A stretch of DNA of 64,000 bases from Neptuniibacter sp. 1_MG-2023 (GCF_030547185.1 NZ_JAUOQR010000010.1:1-64000); one strand, 5' to 3'. Shown: positions 19,244 to 29,347, counted from the first letter of the stretch. Notes: generated by a model not told the origin, from the letters alone. Made by a program: numbers and translations.

Positions 19244-19855
19244 TTAGTGCAACCTGCTATTTTCCGGCTGAACTTGCGCGAACGCTTTTTCTTTATTTTC
19301 AACCGCTTGATTACATTCAGTGAAAAGCATAAGCACAGCCATTCGGACATACTCCTGCACTTCCATCAGATCAGACTCATTCTCGTCCAACTCTTCAACA
19401 TCAATCGAGATTTGAGCAATCTGCCCTAAATCATTCAACGTTTCTTTAGCCTCAGTGGATAATGAAGCATCAGTGTGCTTACCGTACAAACCAAATCCAC
19501 CTAGAAAACTCTGACACCAACGACCTAAAGCATCAGCACGTTGAGATATTTCATTTTCGTCGTCAGGAAGCAACATTTCGAAATCTAGATCCAAACTTTC
19601 TAATGCCTCACATGTCGCCGAATACAAATTAACTAAGGTTACTTTACTACTCTCCTGAGACAGTGAGTCAAGATCCAACAACTCACACGCAGTCTGCAGC
19701 AACATGGTCGGTTGTAAACGAGCCCCAGCAGCTAAGTGCCCAGAGATCAAACCATGTAATTCTGAGGGTGAAACAACACGTACACCCTCCTCAACAAACA
19801 TATTAGCCACAAGCTCAAAATCAGGCAGATCTACCGGTACATTTTCTAAAGACAT
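19244..19855 (-). CDS. ygfB: YgfB/YecA (UPF0149) family protein
   Basis: A 203-residue acidic, helical protein with the family hallmarks SELHGLISGHLAAGA near residue 36 and ALGRWCQSFLGGFGL near 112. YgfB in Pseudomonas has been tied to regulation of amidase and resistance genes (literature recall); no enzymatic motif is visible. The gene abuts pepP directly and is divergent from the zapA operon. Confidence 0.88.
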   Translation of the reverse strand: MSLENVPVDLPDFELVANMFVEEGVRVVSPSELHGLISGHLAAGARLQPTMLLQTACELLDLDSLSQESSKVTLVNLYSATCEALESLDLDFEMLLPDDENEISQRADALGRWCQSFLGGFGLYGKHTDASLSTEAKETLNDLGQIAQISIDVEELDENESDLMEVQEYVRMAVLMLFTECNQAVENKEKAFAQVQPENSRLH

Positions 19856-20042
19856 GAATAAAGTCCATCAATATTAACATGATGCTAATCCTAGCATTTC
19901 CGTGAATCAGGTGCAGCGTCATTGACCCATAGGCAACGGCTGATTATAGTCCTGCAGAGAAGAATAAAGCTGCGCTTCTAAAGAATTAACATTTACCGAC
20001 GAAAAAAGCAGGTTTAAAAAGGTTTAGGAGTCTCGATTCTGC

Positions 20043-20252
20043 ATGGCCGAGCATTATTTTGACGCGCTAGAAAAGAAAGTTGATCAGATACTTGAGCGCT
20101 GTACAACACTCGAGCGGGAAAACGCTCAACTACGTGAGCGCGAGCAAACGCTGAAGGAAGAGCGCGCGCAGCTAACTCAAATTAACGAACAAACCCAGAG
20201 CAAAATCAAAGCAATGATTGTTCGCCTTAAAGCCTTGGAGCAAAATAGATGA
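20043..20252 (+). CDS. TIGR02449-type small coiled-coil protein
   Basis: A 69-residue, highly charged protein predicted to be one continuous coiled coil, with repeated ERENAQLREREQTLKEE-like heptads. It matches the small TIGR02449 family located before zapA in pseudomonads and relatives. It resembles ZapB in size and shape, so a role near the division ring is plausible but inferred. It overlaps zapA by four bases (ATGA). Confidence 0.85.
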   Translation: MAEHYFDALEKKVDQILERCTTLERENAQLREREQTLKEERAQLTQINEQTQSKIKAMIVRLKALEQNR

Positions 20253-20572
20253 GTCATGCAGATTCTCAAACCGTATCCATTAGCTTATTAGACAAAGAGT
20301 TCAGCTTTAACTGCCCAGCTGACGCAGAAGCCGAACTTCTCGCTTCTGCTGACTTACTCAATGAGAAAATGCGGGACATCCGAAAATCTGGGAAAGTACT
20401 AGGACTAGAGCGAATAGCTGTTATGGCAGCCTTAAACCTTGCCCATGAGTTGCTACAATCTCGTCAAGAGGTCAATAGTAACGTTGAACAACGGATTCGC
20501 CATTTAGGTAACAAAATTGATGCTGCATTACAGAACAGCAGTAACGCCTTAAACACAGATGAAACACCCTAA
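20249..20572 (+). CDS. zapA: Cell division protein ZapA
   Basis: ZapA binds and bundles FtsZ at the division site. The 107-residue protein has the family N-terminal fold VSISLLDKEFSFNCPADAEA, followed by LNEKMRDIRKSGKVLGLERI and a C-terminal coiled coil. The length matches E. coli ZapA (109). The order zapA - 6S RNA - ygfA is conserved in gammaproteobacteria. Confidence 0.93.
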   Translation: MSHADSQTVSISLLDKEFSFNCPADAEAELLASADLLNEKMRDIRKSGKVLGLERIAVMAALNLAHELLQSRQEVNSNVEQRIRHLGNKIDAALQNSSNALNTDETP

Positions 20573-20671
20573 ACCATAAGGGCACGCTTGAATTTTTTTC
20601 ATATTTCGTCATTTTGCTTAAAATACATACAGTTACATAGCAGCTAACATAAATTAATTTTATTACAAGAC

Positions 20672-20699
20672 CTGACAGTCAAACTAGAAGGCGTATAAT
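20672..20699 (+). promoter_or_regulatory. Sigma-70 promoter of 6S RNA
   Basis: A -35 box CTGACA (20672-20677) and a perfect -10 box TATAAT (20694-20699), spaced 16 bases, lie directly upstream of the 6S RNA with a predicted start near 20706. Confidence 0.75.
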
Positions 20700-20705
20700 G
20701 AACAT

Positions 20706-20883
20706 ATGCCCTGGGGTGTTCGGTTGTTAGTTACGTCCCTCGAGCCGATAACCACACTTTTGGAGGTTACTCGTAGTTTCTGGTGTGCATGTCCGATTTA
20801 TCGGGAAGCCTAACGTTACTCAGTAACCCCCTCCTTGAACCTTCGGGTTCAGGGCCATAACCGACGTCGGCACCTTGGGGATC
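20706..20883 (+). ncRNA. ssrS: 6S RNA
   Basis: 6S RNA mimics an open promoter and sequesters sigma-70 RNA polymerase in stationary phase. The sequence aligns with E. coli 6S along its length: a closing stem of CCCTGGGGTG with CACCTTGGGG, TCCCTCGAGCCGATA near the 5' part, GTGTGCATGTCCGATTTATC, CGGGAAGCC, then CCTTGAACCTTCGGGTTCA and GGCCATAACCGACGTCGGCA. It lies between zapA and ygfA, its conserved location. Ends are approximate. Confidence 0.93.
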
Positions 20884-20897
20884 TTCTTTATTTAGTG

Positions 20898-21482
20898 ATG
20901 AATAACCGCAAACAACTTCGCCAGCACATTCGCACCTTAAGGCGATCACTCACCCTCCGCCAACAGCAACAAGCTTCACAGCTATTGCTAACAAATATTC
21001 GCCATAGAACTGATTTCCGTCGCGCCAAAAATATTGCCATGTATTTACCTAATGATGGCGAAATCAATCCTGAACCTCTCATTCGTTTATGCTGGAAACT
21101 AGGTAAACGCGTATATCTGCCAGTATTACATCCGGTCTTACATAACCGCTTATGGTTTGTGCCTTACACACCAAAGACAGAGATGATCAAAAATATTTAT
21201 GGCATTAAAGAACCTAAACTTATCCCTCATCATAGACGGGCTGCCTGGGCTTTAGATTTGGTTCTACTACCGCTGGTAGCGTTCGACGAAAAAGGCAATC
21301 GGATGGGGATGGGCGGCGGCTATTATGACCGTACTTTTAGCTTTAAGGCATCCAGAAAAGGACTAACAGGACCCAAACTAATAGGGCTGGCTCATGAAAT
21401 TCAGAAAGTGAAAGAGCTACCCACGGAAAACTGGGATATCCCTTTGTCCTCAATTATCACAGATACTAACAACTACCCATAA
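20898..21482 (+). CDS. ygfA: 5-formyltetrahydrofolate cyclo-ligase
   Basis: This enzyme converts 5-formyl-THF to methenyl-THF with ATP. The 194-residue protein has the N-terminal RKQLRQHIRTLRR, the ATP/folate-binding segment LVLLPLVAFDEKGNRMGMGG followed by GYYDRTF, and a normal length. ATG at 20898 is chosen because an in-frame start 21 codons upstream lies inside the 6S RNA. It sits 15 bases after 6S, and in E. coli it is co-transcribed with ssrS. Confidence 0.93.
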   Translation: MNNRKQLRQHIRTLRRSLTLRQQQQASQLLLTNIRHRTDFRRAKNIAMYLPNDGEINPEPLIRLCWKLGKRVYLPVLHPVLHNRLWFVPYTPKTEMIKNIYGIKEPKLIPHHRRAAWALDLVLLPLVAFDEKGNRMGMGGGYYDRTFSFKASRKGLTGPKLIGLAHEIQKVKELPTENWDIPLSSIITDTNNYP

Positions 21483-21489
21483 TGGGTTA

Positions 21490-21615
21490 TTAGCTATTAA
21501 ATACTTGTTGAAATAATGACGCGAGCTCGAAATCAGCATGTGATACACCGGTCATAACGGACCCTAGCACAAACACAACAACTAATATCAATACGAGATC
21601 TGGACCTTTTTTCAT
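21490..21615 (-). CDS. Small membrane peptide (41 residues), unknown
   Basis: A short ORF reads MKKGPDLVLILVVVFVLG at its N-terminus: a positively charged start, one hydrophobic helix (about residues 7-25), then a tail ending LFQQVFNS. The length is 41 residues with ATG start and TAA stop. An AGGCAG lies about ten bases upstream. It occupies most of the 316-base gap between ygfA and the AEC transporter. I do not recognise a family, and the positive-inside charge plus intact frame are the only support. Confidence 0.55.
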   Translation of the reverse strand: MKKGPDLVLILVVVFVLGSVMTGVSHADFELASLFQQVFNS

Positions 21616-21798
21616 TACTCTGCCTATAAAGGTTTAGCGTGCATAAAATAAACGCCCGTTTATCTTATGACTGGCGCGTAGTCTTTCACATTTCAAATAT
21701 TTTGCAACTATTCGCGAAATATCACTTAAATTAGCGTTTCGGCAAGTTACGTCTTAACTTTAATCCAAAAAGATAGAAAGTGCCAATTACTTACTGAT

Positions 21799-22728
21799 TT
21801 ATAATGATTTTTGCAAAAAAGACAAGAAAATTAACATAAATGGTATGGAAATCATCGAAATTAACGTCTGCCCAGTAATAATAGCGGCCATCATCGGTGC
21901 ATCACCGCCTAACTGGCGTGCCAATATATAAGACGAAGTTGCCGTTGGTAACGCAGCGTACAACCAAATAACCTCCGCGCTCTCCAGATCTAAAGCCAAA
22001 ACAAAACACAGCGCAAACGCAATTAACGGCATGAAGCCTAACTTGATAATAGATGCCCAAGCGATCTCTTTACCGCTTTTGACCAGCACTCTAAAACTCA
22101 ATCCAGCACCAACGGATAGCAAACCTAAAGGCAAGGCCATCCGGCTCAATAATTCAGCTACAGGCTCTAAAATAAGAGGAAAACCTAACCCTGTCTGGTT
22201 AAGCAGTAACCCTAACAAGCTACTTATAATCAGAGGGTTCTTAATAATGGCAAGAAAAATAGAGCTTATGTTTCCACTTTTATGTGTAAAAACGGAGAAA
22301 ACCAACACACAACAAAGGTTCAGTAACGGGATCATGATCGCCATCACTACAGCACCTACAGCAAGACCTAAGCTCCCATAAAGCGTTGCAGAGGCGGCTA
22401 AACCTACATAAACATTGAACCGGACAGAGCCTTGATAAAGGGAAGTGAAACCCGCCGCATCAAACTGAGTAAAGAGCCTGACTAAAAATGCTAACGCACT
22501 CGCGATCAACACCATTAACAATATAGTTAGACCAACGGCGCCCAAGTCCACCACCGACATATCCGTTGTTGATAACCGCGTAACCAACAAGGTAGGGAAA
22601 AGAATAAAGTAGGTCGCTTTTTCGGCCTGTCGCCAAAAATCCTCCCCTGGAAATTGCGCCTTTTTGGCAGCATACCCCAATAGAATCAACGCAAATACGG
22701 GCCATAAGGCACTGATTATTTCAAGCAT
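21799..22728 (-). CDS. AEC (auxin efflux carrier) family transporter
   Basis: A 309-residue inner-membrane protein with about ten hydrophobic segments in two inverted halves. It begins ALWPVFALILLGYAAKK, typical of AEC permeases, with NVYVGLAA mid-way and LPTATSSYILARQLGGD near residue 262, a family hallmark. Bacterial members move carboxylates such as malate or malonate; the substrate here is unknown. It is divergent from gcvR with a 54-base gap. Confidence 0.85.
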   Translation of the reverse strand: MLEIISALWPVFALILLGYAAKKAQFPGEDFWRQAEKATYFILFPTLLVTRLSTTDMSVVDLGAVGLTILLMVLIASALAFLVRLFTQFDAAGFTSLYQGSVRFNVYVGLAASATLYGSLGLAVGAVVMAIMIPLLNLCCVLVFSVFTHKSGNISSIFLAIIKNPLIISSLLGLLLNQTGLGFPLILEPVAELLSRMALPLGLLSVGAGLSFRVLVKSGKEIAWASIIKLGFMPLIAFALCFVLALDLESAEVIWLYAALPTATSSYILARQLGGDAPMMAAIITGQTLISMISIPFMLIFLSFLQKSL

Positions 22729-22782
22729 AGTGGTATAGTACTTTTTAAAATAAATAATGATGTAATAGAGTGGAGCAGAATT

Positions 22783-23301
22783 ATGATGACATCTCTTGTA
22801 TTAACAGTCATCGGCCCTGATAAACCTGGGTTGGTAGAGATGCTAGCACAAACCATCGCAAATAATAGCGGCAACTGGCTTGAATCAGGCATGTCGCGCT
22901 TAGCGGGAAAGTTTGCAGGCATTCTAATTACAGAAGTTCCAAAGCAAAACATTGAGCAGTTAATCAATGACTTATCAGCATTAGAGTCTCAAGGGCTTAA
23001 AGTTACGGCAGAGCGCTCCGACGCACAAGAAAATACCGTTCCCACGCAGCAGTTCACCTTAGAACTTGTCGGTCACGATAAACCCGGTATCGTACGTGAT
23101 ATATCCAGCGTGCTAGCAAAACATCATGTCAACGTTGAACGCCTCACTACCGAACTCGTATCTGGCTCAATGTCTGCTGAACTGCTCTTTAAAGCAGAAG
23201 CCGAACTATTAGCAAGCACTGACTTAGATCTTGATGAGCTTCAAACATCTATTGAAAACATTGCCAACGACTTAATGGTCGATATTGTCTTTAACAAATA
23301 G
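22783..23301 (+). CDS. gcvR: Glycine cleavage system regulator, double ACT domain
   Basis: A 172-residue protein made of two ACT domains: LVLTVIGPDKPGLVEMLAQT at residues 5-24 and FTLELVGHDKPGIVRDISSV near 91-110. The architecture matches GcvR, which binds GcvA and represses gcv genes when glycine is low (E. coli knowledge). No DNA-binding domain is present, so it must work through a partner. The first ATG at 22783 has GGAG seven bases upstream. It lies about 7.6 kb from gcvT-gcvH. Confidence 0.85.
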   Translation: MMTSLVLTVIGPDKPGLVEMLAQTIANNSGNWLESGMSRLAGKFAGILITEVPKQNIEQLINDLSALESQGLKVTAERSDAQENTVPTQQFTLELVGHDKPGIVRDISSVLAKHHVNVERLTTELVSGSMSAELLFKAEAELLASTDLDLDELQTSIENIANDLMVDIVFNK

Positions 23302-23374
23302 GCGAAACCGTCTGGCTAGGAACACTCACCCTTTTTCACTAAGGGCAGAGTATGTAAACAATCAGACGAAATCT

Positions 23375-23410
23375 CAAAAAAAACGCACTTTAAAAGGTGC
23401 GTTTTTTTGA
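23375..23410. terminator. Bidirectional Rho-independent terminator, gcvR/argH
   Basis: A CGCACTTT/AAAGGTGCG stem flanked by an A-run on the left and a T-run on the right, between convergent gcvR and argH. It has U-tracts for both directions. Confidence 0.9.
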
Positions 23411-23449
23411 CTGATCCATCGACTAAAAGCTCTTAACTATTAAAAGCAT

Positions 23450-24844
23450 TTAGCTACGCTGGTCCAGCTTAGCCTGGCCACGCTTAACCGCCGCACGAAC
23501 TTGATCAGGAGCAGTGCCACCAATATGGTCACGGGCTGCAACAGAACCTTCTAGACTCAGCACTTCAAATACATCCTGCTCAATCGTATCAGAGAACTGT
23601 ACTAACTCTTCTAAGCTCATTTCACCTAGATCTTTGTTCTGCTCAATACCATAAGCAACGGATTTACCCACGACCTCATGGGCATCACGGAACGGCATAC
23701 CTTTACGAACAAGATAGTCAGCTAAATCAGTGGCTGTAGAAAAACCACGGAGCGCGGCTTCCCTCATACTCTCTTTCTTCGATTCTAATGCCGGCACCAT
23801 ATCGGCAAACGCACGCAAACAACCTTTCACTGTATCTATAGTGTCAAACAGAGGCTCTTTATCTTCTTGATTATCTTTATTGTACGCCAACGGCTGAGAC
23901 TTCATTAAAGTTAACAAACTCATTAAATGACCATAAACTCGACCACTCTTACCACGTACTAACTCAGGTACATCAGGATTTTTCTTCTGCGGCATAATAG
24001 AAGAGCCCGTGCAGAAACGATCCGGCAAGTTAATGAAGTTAAACTGCGCCGATGTCCATAACACTAACTCTTCAGACATACGTGTCATATGCATTAACAG
24101 CACACTAGAAGCGGCACAGAATTCAATCGCAAAGTCCCGATCGGATACAGCATCTAAAGAGTTTTCAGCCGGTGCACTAAAGCCAAGCAGCTCACAGGTT
24201 AAATCACGCTGAATAGGGTAAGTAGTGCCCGCTAAAGCAGCAGCACCTAAAGGCATAATATTGACACGCTCACGGCAATCAACAAAACGGCTATAATCGC
24301 GGCTTAACATTTCAAACCATGCTAGCAGGTGATGACCAAATGTGACCGGCTGAGCCGTCTGCAAGTGCGTAAAACCAGGCATAATGGTGTCAGCCTCGCC
24401 TTCGGCCAAGGTCAACAAGCCTTGCTGTAAACGCGTAATCTCCGGCAAGATAAGATCGATCTCATCGCGTAGATAAAGACGAATATCTGTAGCCACCTGA
24501 TCATTACGCGAACGGCCCGTATGTAGCTTTTTACCTGTAATACCGATTTTAGCAGTTAGAGCAGCTTCTATGTTCATATGCACATCTTCCAGCGCAATAG
24601 ACCACTCAAACTCACCCCGCTCAATCTCAACGCGAATTTCACCTAAACCACGAATAATGTCATCACGCTCTTGCTCTGTTAACACGCCCGCTTGGGTCAG
24701 CATTTTTGCATGAGCAATAGAACCGCGAATATCCTGCAGATACATGCGCTGATCAAACTCTACCGATGCTGTAAAACGTGCTACAAACGCATCAGTTGGC
24801 TCATTAAAACGACCACCCCACTGCTGGTTGGTTTTATCACTCAT
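23450..24844 (-). CDS. argH: Argininosuccinate lyase
   Basis: ArgH splits argininosuccinate into arginine and fumarate, the last step of arginine synthesis. The 464-residue protein begins with [20 protein letters not shown], has [13 protein letters not shown] near residue 112, [14 protein letters not shown] near 160, and the superfamily signature [12 protein letters not shown] with the catalytic serine near residue 280. The length is standard. It is divergent from hemC. Confidence 0.97.
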   Translation of the reverse strand: MSDKTNQQWGGRFNEPTDAFVARFTASVEFDQRMYLQDIRGSIAHAKMLTQAGVLTEQERDDIIRGLGEIRVEIERGEFEWSIALEDVHMNIEAALTAKIGITGKKLHTGRSRNDQVATDIRLYLRDEIDLILPEITRLQQGLLTLAEGEADTIMPGFTHLQTAQPVTFGHHLLAWFEMLSRDYSRFVDCRERVNIMPLGAAALAGTTYPIQRDLTCELLGFSAPAENSLDAVSDRDFAIEFCAASSVLLMHMTRMSEELVLWTSAQFNFINLPDRFCTGSSIMPQKKNPDVPELVRGKSGRVYGHLMSLLTLMKSQPLAYNKDNQEDKEPLFDTIDTVKGCLRAFADMVPALESKKESMREAALRGFSTATDLADYLVRKGMPFRDAHEVVGKSVAYGIEQNKDLGEMSLEELVQFSDTIEQDVFEVLSLEGSVAARDHIGGTAPDQVRAAVKRGQAKLDQRS

Positions 24845-24912
24845 GGGAAAACCTCTACTAACTCAGTTTATGCTGCAACCTAATTCAGGCCAACTCTGTA
24901 AATTTGCGCAAC

Positions 24913-24921
24913 ATTATATCA
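24913..24921 (-). promoter_or_regulatory. Probable extended -10 promoter of argH
   Basis: On the minus strand TGATATAAT gives an extended -10 (TG plus a perfect TATAAT), about 70 bases before the argH start. No good -35 box is visible at 16-18 bases, as is common for extended -10 promoters. No clear arginine-repressor box pair was identified by eye. Confidence 0.5.
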
Positions 24922-25011
24922 CGCCCTTTGACTTCACGCGGCTATATCAAGCACGGCAATCTGATACAATTGGCCATAAATATTCCAAATGTCGTACTAG
25001 AGACAACTTTT

Positions 25012-25953
25012 ATGAGCAGAACAATCCGCATCGCGACCCGAAAAAGCCCTCTTGCCCTTTGGCAGGCAGAGTATGTTAAAGCTGAACTTGAACGCCACCA
25101 TGCTGACATCAATGTTGAAATTTTAGGCATAGTTTCTAAAGGCGACAAAATACTCGATGCTCCATTAGCAAAGGTAGGCGGCAAAGGCCTTTTTGTTAAA
25201 GAGCTAGAAGAAGCTATGCTATCGGGCGAAGCGGATATTGCTGTTCACTCCATGAAAGATGTACCGATGGAATTTCCTCAGGGTTTAGGTTTGGCCGTTA
25301 TCTGCCCACGCGAACGCCCTACCGATGCCTTTGTATCTAATAACTACAACAGTATTGATGAACTTCCTGAAGGGGCTATCGTTGGCACATCTTCCCTTAG
25401 ACGCGAAGCACAGATCAGGGAAAGACGTCCAGACCTTAAGATCAACTGGCTACGCGGCAATGTGAATACTCGCTTACGTAAGTTAGATGACGGAGAGTAT
25501 GATGCAATCATTCTGGCAACCGCAGGACTTCTACGTCTAAAAATGCCAGAACGTATCCGCACGGAAATCTCTGTAGATGTGAGCCTGCCAGCCGGAGGAC
25601 AGGGCGCCGTTGGCATTGAGTGCCGCACGGATGATGCCGAGTTAATACAGCTACTTCAAGCTCTACACGACCAAGAAACCACATGGAGAGTAACCGCTGA
25701 GCGCGCTATGAACCGACGCTTAGAAGGTGGCTGCCAAGTACCCATCGCCTGCTATGCCACTCTTAATGATGATAACAGCGAGCTTTATTTACGTGGTTTA
25801 GTGGCAAAACCTGATGGCACACTTATTCTCAGAGAAGAAGAAACAGGCAAACCGGAAGACGCGGAAGCTATGGGTATCGCAGTCGCCGAGCGCTTATTAA
25901 CTGCAGGCGCTAAAGAGATTTTAGACGCTGTTTATAACGCTTCTAATGCTTAA
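25012..25953 (+). CDS. hemC: Hydroxymethylbilane synthase (porphobilinogen deaminase)
   Basis: HemC joins four porphobilinogens into hydroxymethylbilane. The 313-residue protein starts [20 protein letters not shown] and has [25 protein letters not shown] with the catalytic aspartate segment, the [13 protein letters not shown] phosphate-binding region, and the dipyrromethane-cofactor cysteine in [15 protein letters not shown] at 25012 gives exactly the E. coli length; an upstream in-frame start would add 36 unrelated residues. It is the first gene of hemCDXY. Confidence 0.96.
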   Translation: MSRTIRIATRKSPLALWQAEYVKAELERHHADINVEILGIVSKGDKILDAPLAKVGGKGLFVKELEEAMLSGEADIAVHSMKDVPMEFPQGLGLAVICPRERPTDAFVSNNYNSIDELPEGAIVGTSSLRREAQIRERRPDLKINWLRGNVNTRLRKLDDGEYDAIILATAGLLRLKMPERIRTEISVDVSLPAGGQGAVGIECRTDDAELIQLLQALHDQETTWRVTAERAMNRRLEGGCQVPIACYATLNDDNSELYLRGLVAKPDGTLILREEETGKPEDAEAMGIAVAERLLTAGAKEILDAVYNASNA

Positions 25954-25956
25954 ACT

Positions 25957-26742
25957 ATGCAAAAAGAGCATCTAACTGGCTTGAGAGTACTCGTTACTCG
26001 ACCACTACATCAGGCCCAACATTTAATTCAAGCGCTCCGCAGCCATGGCGCGGAGCCTATCGCTTTCCCTCTGCTCAAAATTAGCCCGATCACAGAATCT
26101 GACACTAACTACTCTGCTCTAAAACAGAAAATATTAGATTTAGATAACTTTCAGCATTTAATATTTGTTAGTCCAAATGCAGTACATAACGGCTATGATT
26201 GGATTGATCAGTATTGGCCACAGCTCCCGATAGGCATAAAATGGTTAGCTATAGGCAAGCAAAGCGCTAACGCCCTAAGCAACTATGGTATAGATGCCTA
26301 TCACAGCCCATTAGGCTACGATTCAGAGACACTGCTTGCCTCTCCAGCACTCGACAACATTCGCGGAGACAAGGTGCTTATCATGCGCGGAGAAGGCGGT
26401 CGTGAAAAATTGGCCGAAGAACTACGTGCACGAGGCGCCGAGGTTAGCTATGCTGAACTCTACCGCCGTGAACAACCAACATACAATGATGGCGAGGTTG
26501 CTGAAGCCTTATATAACAATGAGCTTGATGCCATTCTTATCAGTAGTGGAGAAGGTTTACACAACTTGATGAGCATAGGTAAAGGAAGCCAACAACAATT
26601 CAGCACTGATTCACTATTAAAATGCCATCTTATAGTGCCAAGTGAACGTATTAAGCACGACGCTGAATCAGCAGGATTCACAAGAATAACCACAGCAGCA
26701 GGCCCTGATGATCAATCAATGATCACCACCTTGTTGCAGTAA
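25957..26742 (+). CDS. hemD: Uroporphyrinogen-III synthase
   Basis: HemD closes hydroxymethylbilane with inversion of ring D. The 261-residue protein has the diverse two-lobed fold of the family, beginning LRVLVTRPLHQAQHLIQAL, with LIFVSPNAVHNG near residue 70, the hinge segment KVLIMRGEGGREKLAEEL near 140 and YRREQPTY near 166. It starts three bases after hemC. Confidence 0.93.
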   Translation: MQKEHLTGLRVLVTRPLHQAQHLIQALRSHGAEPIAFPLLKISPITESDTNYSALKQKILDLDNFQHLIFVSPNAVHNGYDWIDQYWPQLPIGIKWLAIGKQSANALSNYGIDAYHSPLGYDSETLLASPALDNIRGDKVLIMRGEGGREKLAEELRARGAEVSYAELYRREQPTYNDGEVAEALYNNELDAILISSGEGLHNLMSIGKGSQQQFSTDSLLKCHLIVPSERIKHDAESAGFTRITTAAGPDDQSMITTLLQ

Positions 26743-26765
26743 CTGACTTTTGCGGAAATCGACAG

Positions 26766-28082
26766 ATGAGCGACAAGAAGAAAACGCCACAGGAAGAGAG
26801 CACTGAAGCGCCAGAAACTAACACACCTGAAGTGTTAGACGAGGCCGCTAAAGAGACAACAAAGGATACAACCGAAGAGGTTGTAGCAGTGGAATCAAAG
26901 GACCAGGTCAAAACGACTCCTTCTGCTGAAGACGCTGAGGTCAAAGAGGCGATCGATGAAGCCGTCAAAAGTGCTGAAATAAACAAAACAGCTGCCGCCA
27001 ATGAAGCCGCCGCCGAAAAGCTCACAAAAAAAGAGAAACAGCGAGCGACATGGCCGGGTAAATTAGCCCTTCCTCTATCGATTATTGCTCTCGGGGCCGC
27101 AGGCTATCTTTACTGGTTATCCCTTCAACAAACGAACAACGTTGAACAAAATAACGCTGCCATTGAAGCCCAAGTAAGCGCTTCACTCAGTGCTGCACAA
27201 GGTTCAATCGATCAATCTCTTGCCAGCATGAATCAAAAACTTGGCCAGTTACAAGCACAGAGCCAAGCAGACAAGAATAATATTGATGAGCTTCAAGCCC
27301 GCTTAACGAAAAGCATCCAGCAAGTTACTGCAACACAAAGCACCTCCCGTAAAGATTGGTTACTTGCCGAAGTGGAATACCTTTTACGCTTAGCGAACCA
27401 GCGCGTATTGATGGAACAAACGACTGATGGTGCCATCAAGCTATTAAAATCTGCGGATAAAATACTCAAAGAGACGGATGACGTTTCGATCTATGAAGTT
27501 CGCAAAGCCCTCGCCTCTGATATCGCTGCCCTAGAAGCCGTACCCGCACTGGATACTGAAGGGGTATTTTTAAAATTAGATGCCCTTAACCAGCAAGTGC
27601 CCAACCTACGCCTAATTCCTATTTCCGAGCAGCGCAAGCTACCCGACTTGCTGGAAGAAGTAACACCCGATTCAGTCTCTGAATCTTGGACTGCTGGCCT
27701 AGAAGCATCATGGGGTAAAGCTGTCGATAAACTTGATAAGTTGGTTGTGATTCAACATAGAGACGAGCCAATTGAGCCACTACTCTCACCTGAGCAATCC
27801 TACTATCTGCAACAAAACCTGCATCTAATGCTGGAACAGGCACAACTCGCGTTACTGCAACGCAAACAAGCCTCTTATGACGCGAGTTTAGCAAAAGCAC
27901 AGGACTGGATCTCTACCTATTTTGAAGAGAAAGACAGTACAACCCAAAGCCTTCTAAAGAACATTACTGAACTACAAAGCGTCAAAGTTACCGCAGAGAT
28001 GCCTGACATCTCAGGCTCGCTACGCACACTTAAAGGCTACTTAGCCCAGATGGCTAAACTGAAGGAACAGGGAGCATCCTAA
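26766..28082 (+). CDS. hemX: HemX family protein, uroporphyrinogen-III C-methyltransferase-like
   Basis: A 438-residue inner-membrane protein. A long charged, acid-rich, Thr/Ala-rich cytoplasmic tail (residues 1-95) precedes a single membrane helix (about 99-120, ALPLSIIALGAAGYLYWLSL), then a periplasmic coiled coil and helical domain. Despite historical names, the methyltransferase catalytic motifs are absent, as in E. coli HemX. The family is always linked to hemCD and hemY, and its role is unproven. Its stop overlaps the hemY start by one base (TAATG). Confidence 0.88.
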   Translation: MSDKKKTPQEESTEAPETNTPEVLDEAAKETTKDTTEEVVAVESKDQVKTTPSAEDAEVKEAIDEAVKSAEINKTAAANEAAAEKLTKKEKQRATWPGKLALPLSIIALGAAGYLYWLSLQQTNNVEQNNAAIEAQVSASLSAAQGSIDQSLASMNQKLGQLQAQSQADKNNIDELQARLTKSIQQVTATQSTSRKDWLLAEVEYLLRLANQRVLMEQTTDGAIKLLKSADKILKETDDVSIYEVRKALASDIAALEAVPALDTEGVFLKLDALNQQVPNLRLIPISEQRKLPDLLEEVTPDSVSESWTAGLEASWGKAVDKLDKLVVIQHRDEPIEPLLSPEQSYYLQQNLHLMLEQAQLALLQRKQASYDASLAKAQDWISTYFEEKDSTTQSLLKNITELQSVKVTAEMPDISGSLRTLKGYLAQMAKLKEQGAS

Positions 28083-29329
28083 TGAAGATTTTGTTCCTTA
28101 TTCTATTAGTTATTTTAGGGGCCGGCGCCTTTGTCGGAGAACTGATGATTCAGGACTCCGGTTATGTCTTGATCGCCTATAATCAGACCACCATAGAAAC
28201 CAGCTTATGGGTGCTACTGGTAGCCCTGCTCATTACCTTTATCCTCTTGCATTGGATAATCAATGTATTGACCCATACAAAATTACCTACAGCTAAACTA
28301 AAAGCGTGGAAAGATCATCGCAACCACCTAATTAGCCGCCGTAAAACGCTGAAAGGACTGACCTCTTTATCGGAAGGGAACTGGGCTCAAGCACAGAAAC
28401 AGCTAGCGCAAGCAGCAGAGCGCTCAGATCTACCTTTAGTCAACTATTTAGCTGCTGCACGTGCAGCCCATGAACAAAATAATGAACAAGCAACAGACGA
28501 GTTGTTACAAAAAGCACGTAACTCAACGCCCGAAGCAGAAGTGACTGTTGCTATATCTCAAGCAGAGATACAACTATCACGCGGCCAGCTAGAACCTTGC
28601 TTAGCCACTCTTCTACGCCTGCGTACTTTAGCGCCGAAGAATACTTATGTAATGAAGCTCCTAAAAGATATCTACCTACGTCTGAATGACTGGCAGGCAC
28701 TATCTAAGCTCATTCCAGTATTACGCAAGCATCAAGCGCTAAAAGATGAAGAGCTCACTCAGCTTAGCCGTGAGTGCTATAGCCAGTTACTAGATGAAAG
28801 CGTCAGCAAGCTCCCCGTTGAAACGAGCAATGACGATCGACTCAAAGCATTAGGGAAAGCATGGAGCGATCTTCCCAGTGAGCTTTCACGAGATGGAGAC
28901 TTAGTCCAACGCTACACAGAACTACTTGTCTCCCTTGGCGCAGAGGGGCGTGCTGAACAGAACCTTAGAGATCTTATTAAGCGTAACTGGAATGAACAAT
29001 TAGTGAACCTCTATGGACGCCTCAGCGGTGAAAACGCGAAGAAACAATTAGATACCGCACGTGGTTGGCTAAAATCTCATGATGATAGTCCAGGCTTACA
29101 ACTAACCTTAGGGCGACTGTCCATGCGGAATCAACATTGGGGGCAAGCGGTTAAGTATTTTGAGCACAGTCTCGAACTTGGCCCCAGCTCGGAAACCTTA
29201 GCTGAATTAGCCCGTCTACTGCGTCATTTAGGTGATGGAGAACGTGCCCAAGCCCTATTACAACAGAACCTTAATCTAGTTGCATCGGGACTACCTGAAC
29301 TGCCTATGCCAGAACAGGAAAAAGCTTAG
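28082..29329 (+). CDS. hemY: HemY N-terminal and TPR-like protein
   Basis: A 415-residue protein with two N-terminal membrane segments (about residues 3-20 and 40-62) enclosing the family motif DSGYVLIAYNQTTIETSLW, then a cytoplasmic TPR-like solenoid (for example LEPCLATLLRLRTLAPKN and GQAVKYFEHSLELGP). Proteobacterial HemY of this type is not the protoporphyrinogen oxidase of the same name; it is a haem-operon protein of uncertain function. Confidence 0.88.
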   Translation: MKILFLILLVILGAGAFVGELMIQDSGYVLIAYNQTTIETSLWVLLVALLITFILLHWIINVLTHTKLPTAKLKAWKDHRNHLISRRKTLKGLTSLSEGNWAQAQKQLAQAAERSDLPLVNYLAAARAAHEQNNEQATDELLQKARNSTPEAEVTVAISQAEIQLSRGQLEPCLATLLRLRTLAPKNTYVMKLLKDIYLRLNDWQALSKLIPVLRKHQALKDEELTQLSRECYSQLLDESVSKLPVETSNDDRLKALGKAWSDLPSELSRDGDLVQRYTELLVSLGAEGRAEQNLRDLIKRNWNEQLVNLYGRLSGENAKKQLDTARGWLKSHDDSPGLQLTLGRLSMRNQHWGQAVKYFEHSLELGPSSETLAELARLLRHLGDGERAQALLQQNLNLVASGLPELPMPEQEKA

Positions 29330-29347
29330 CGATTAAAATAGCGCATA

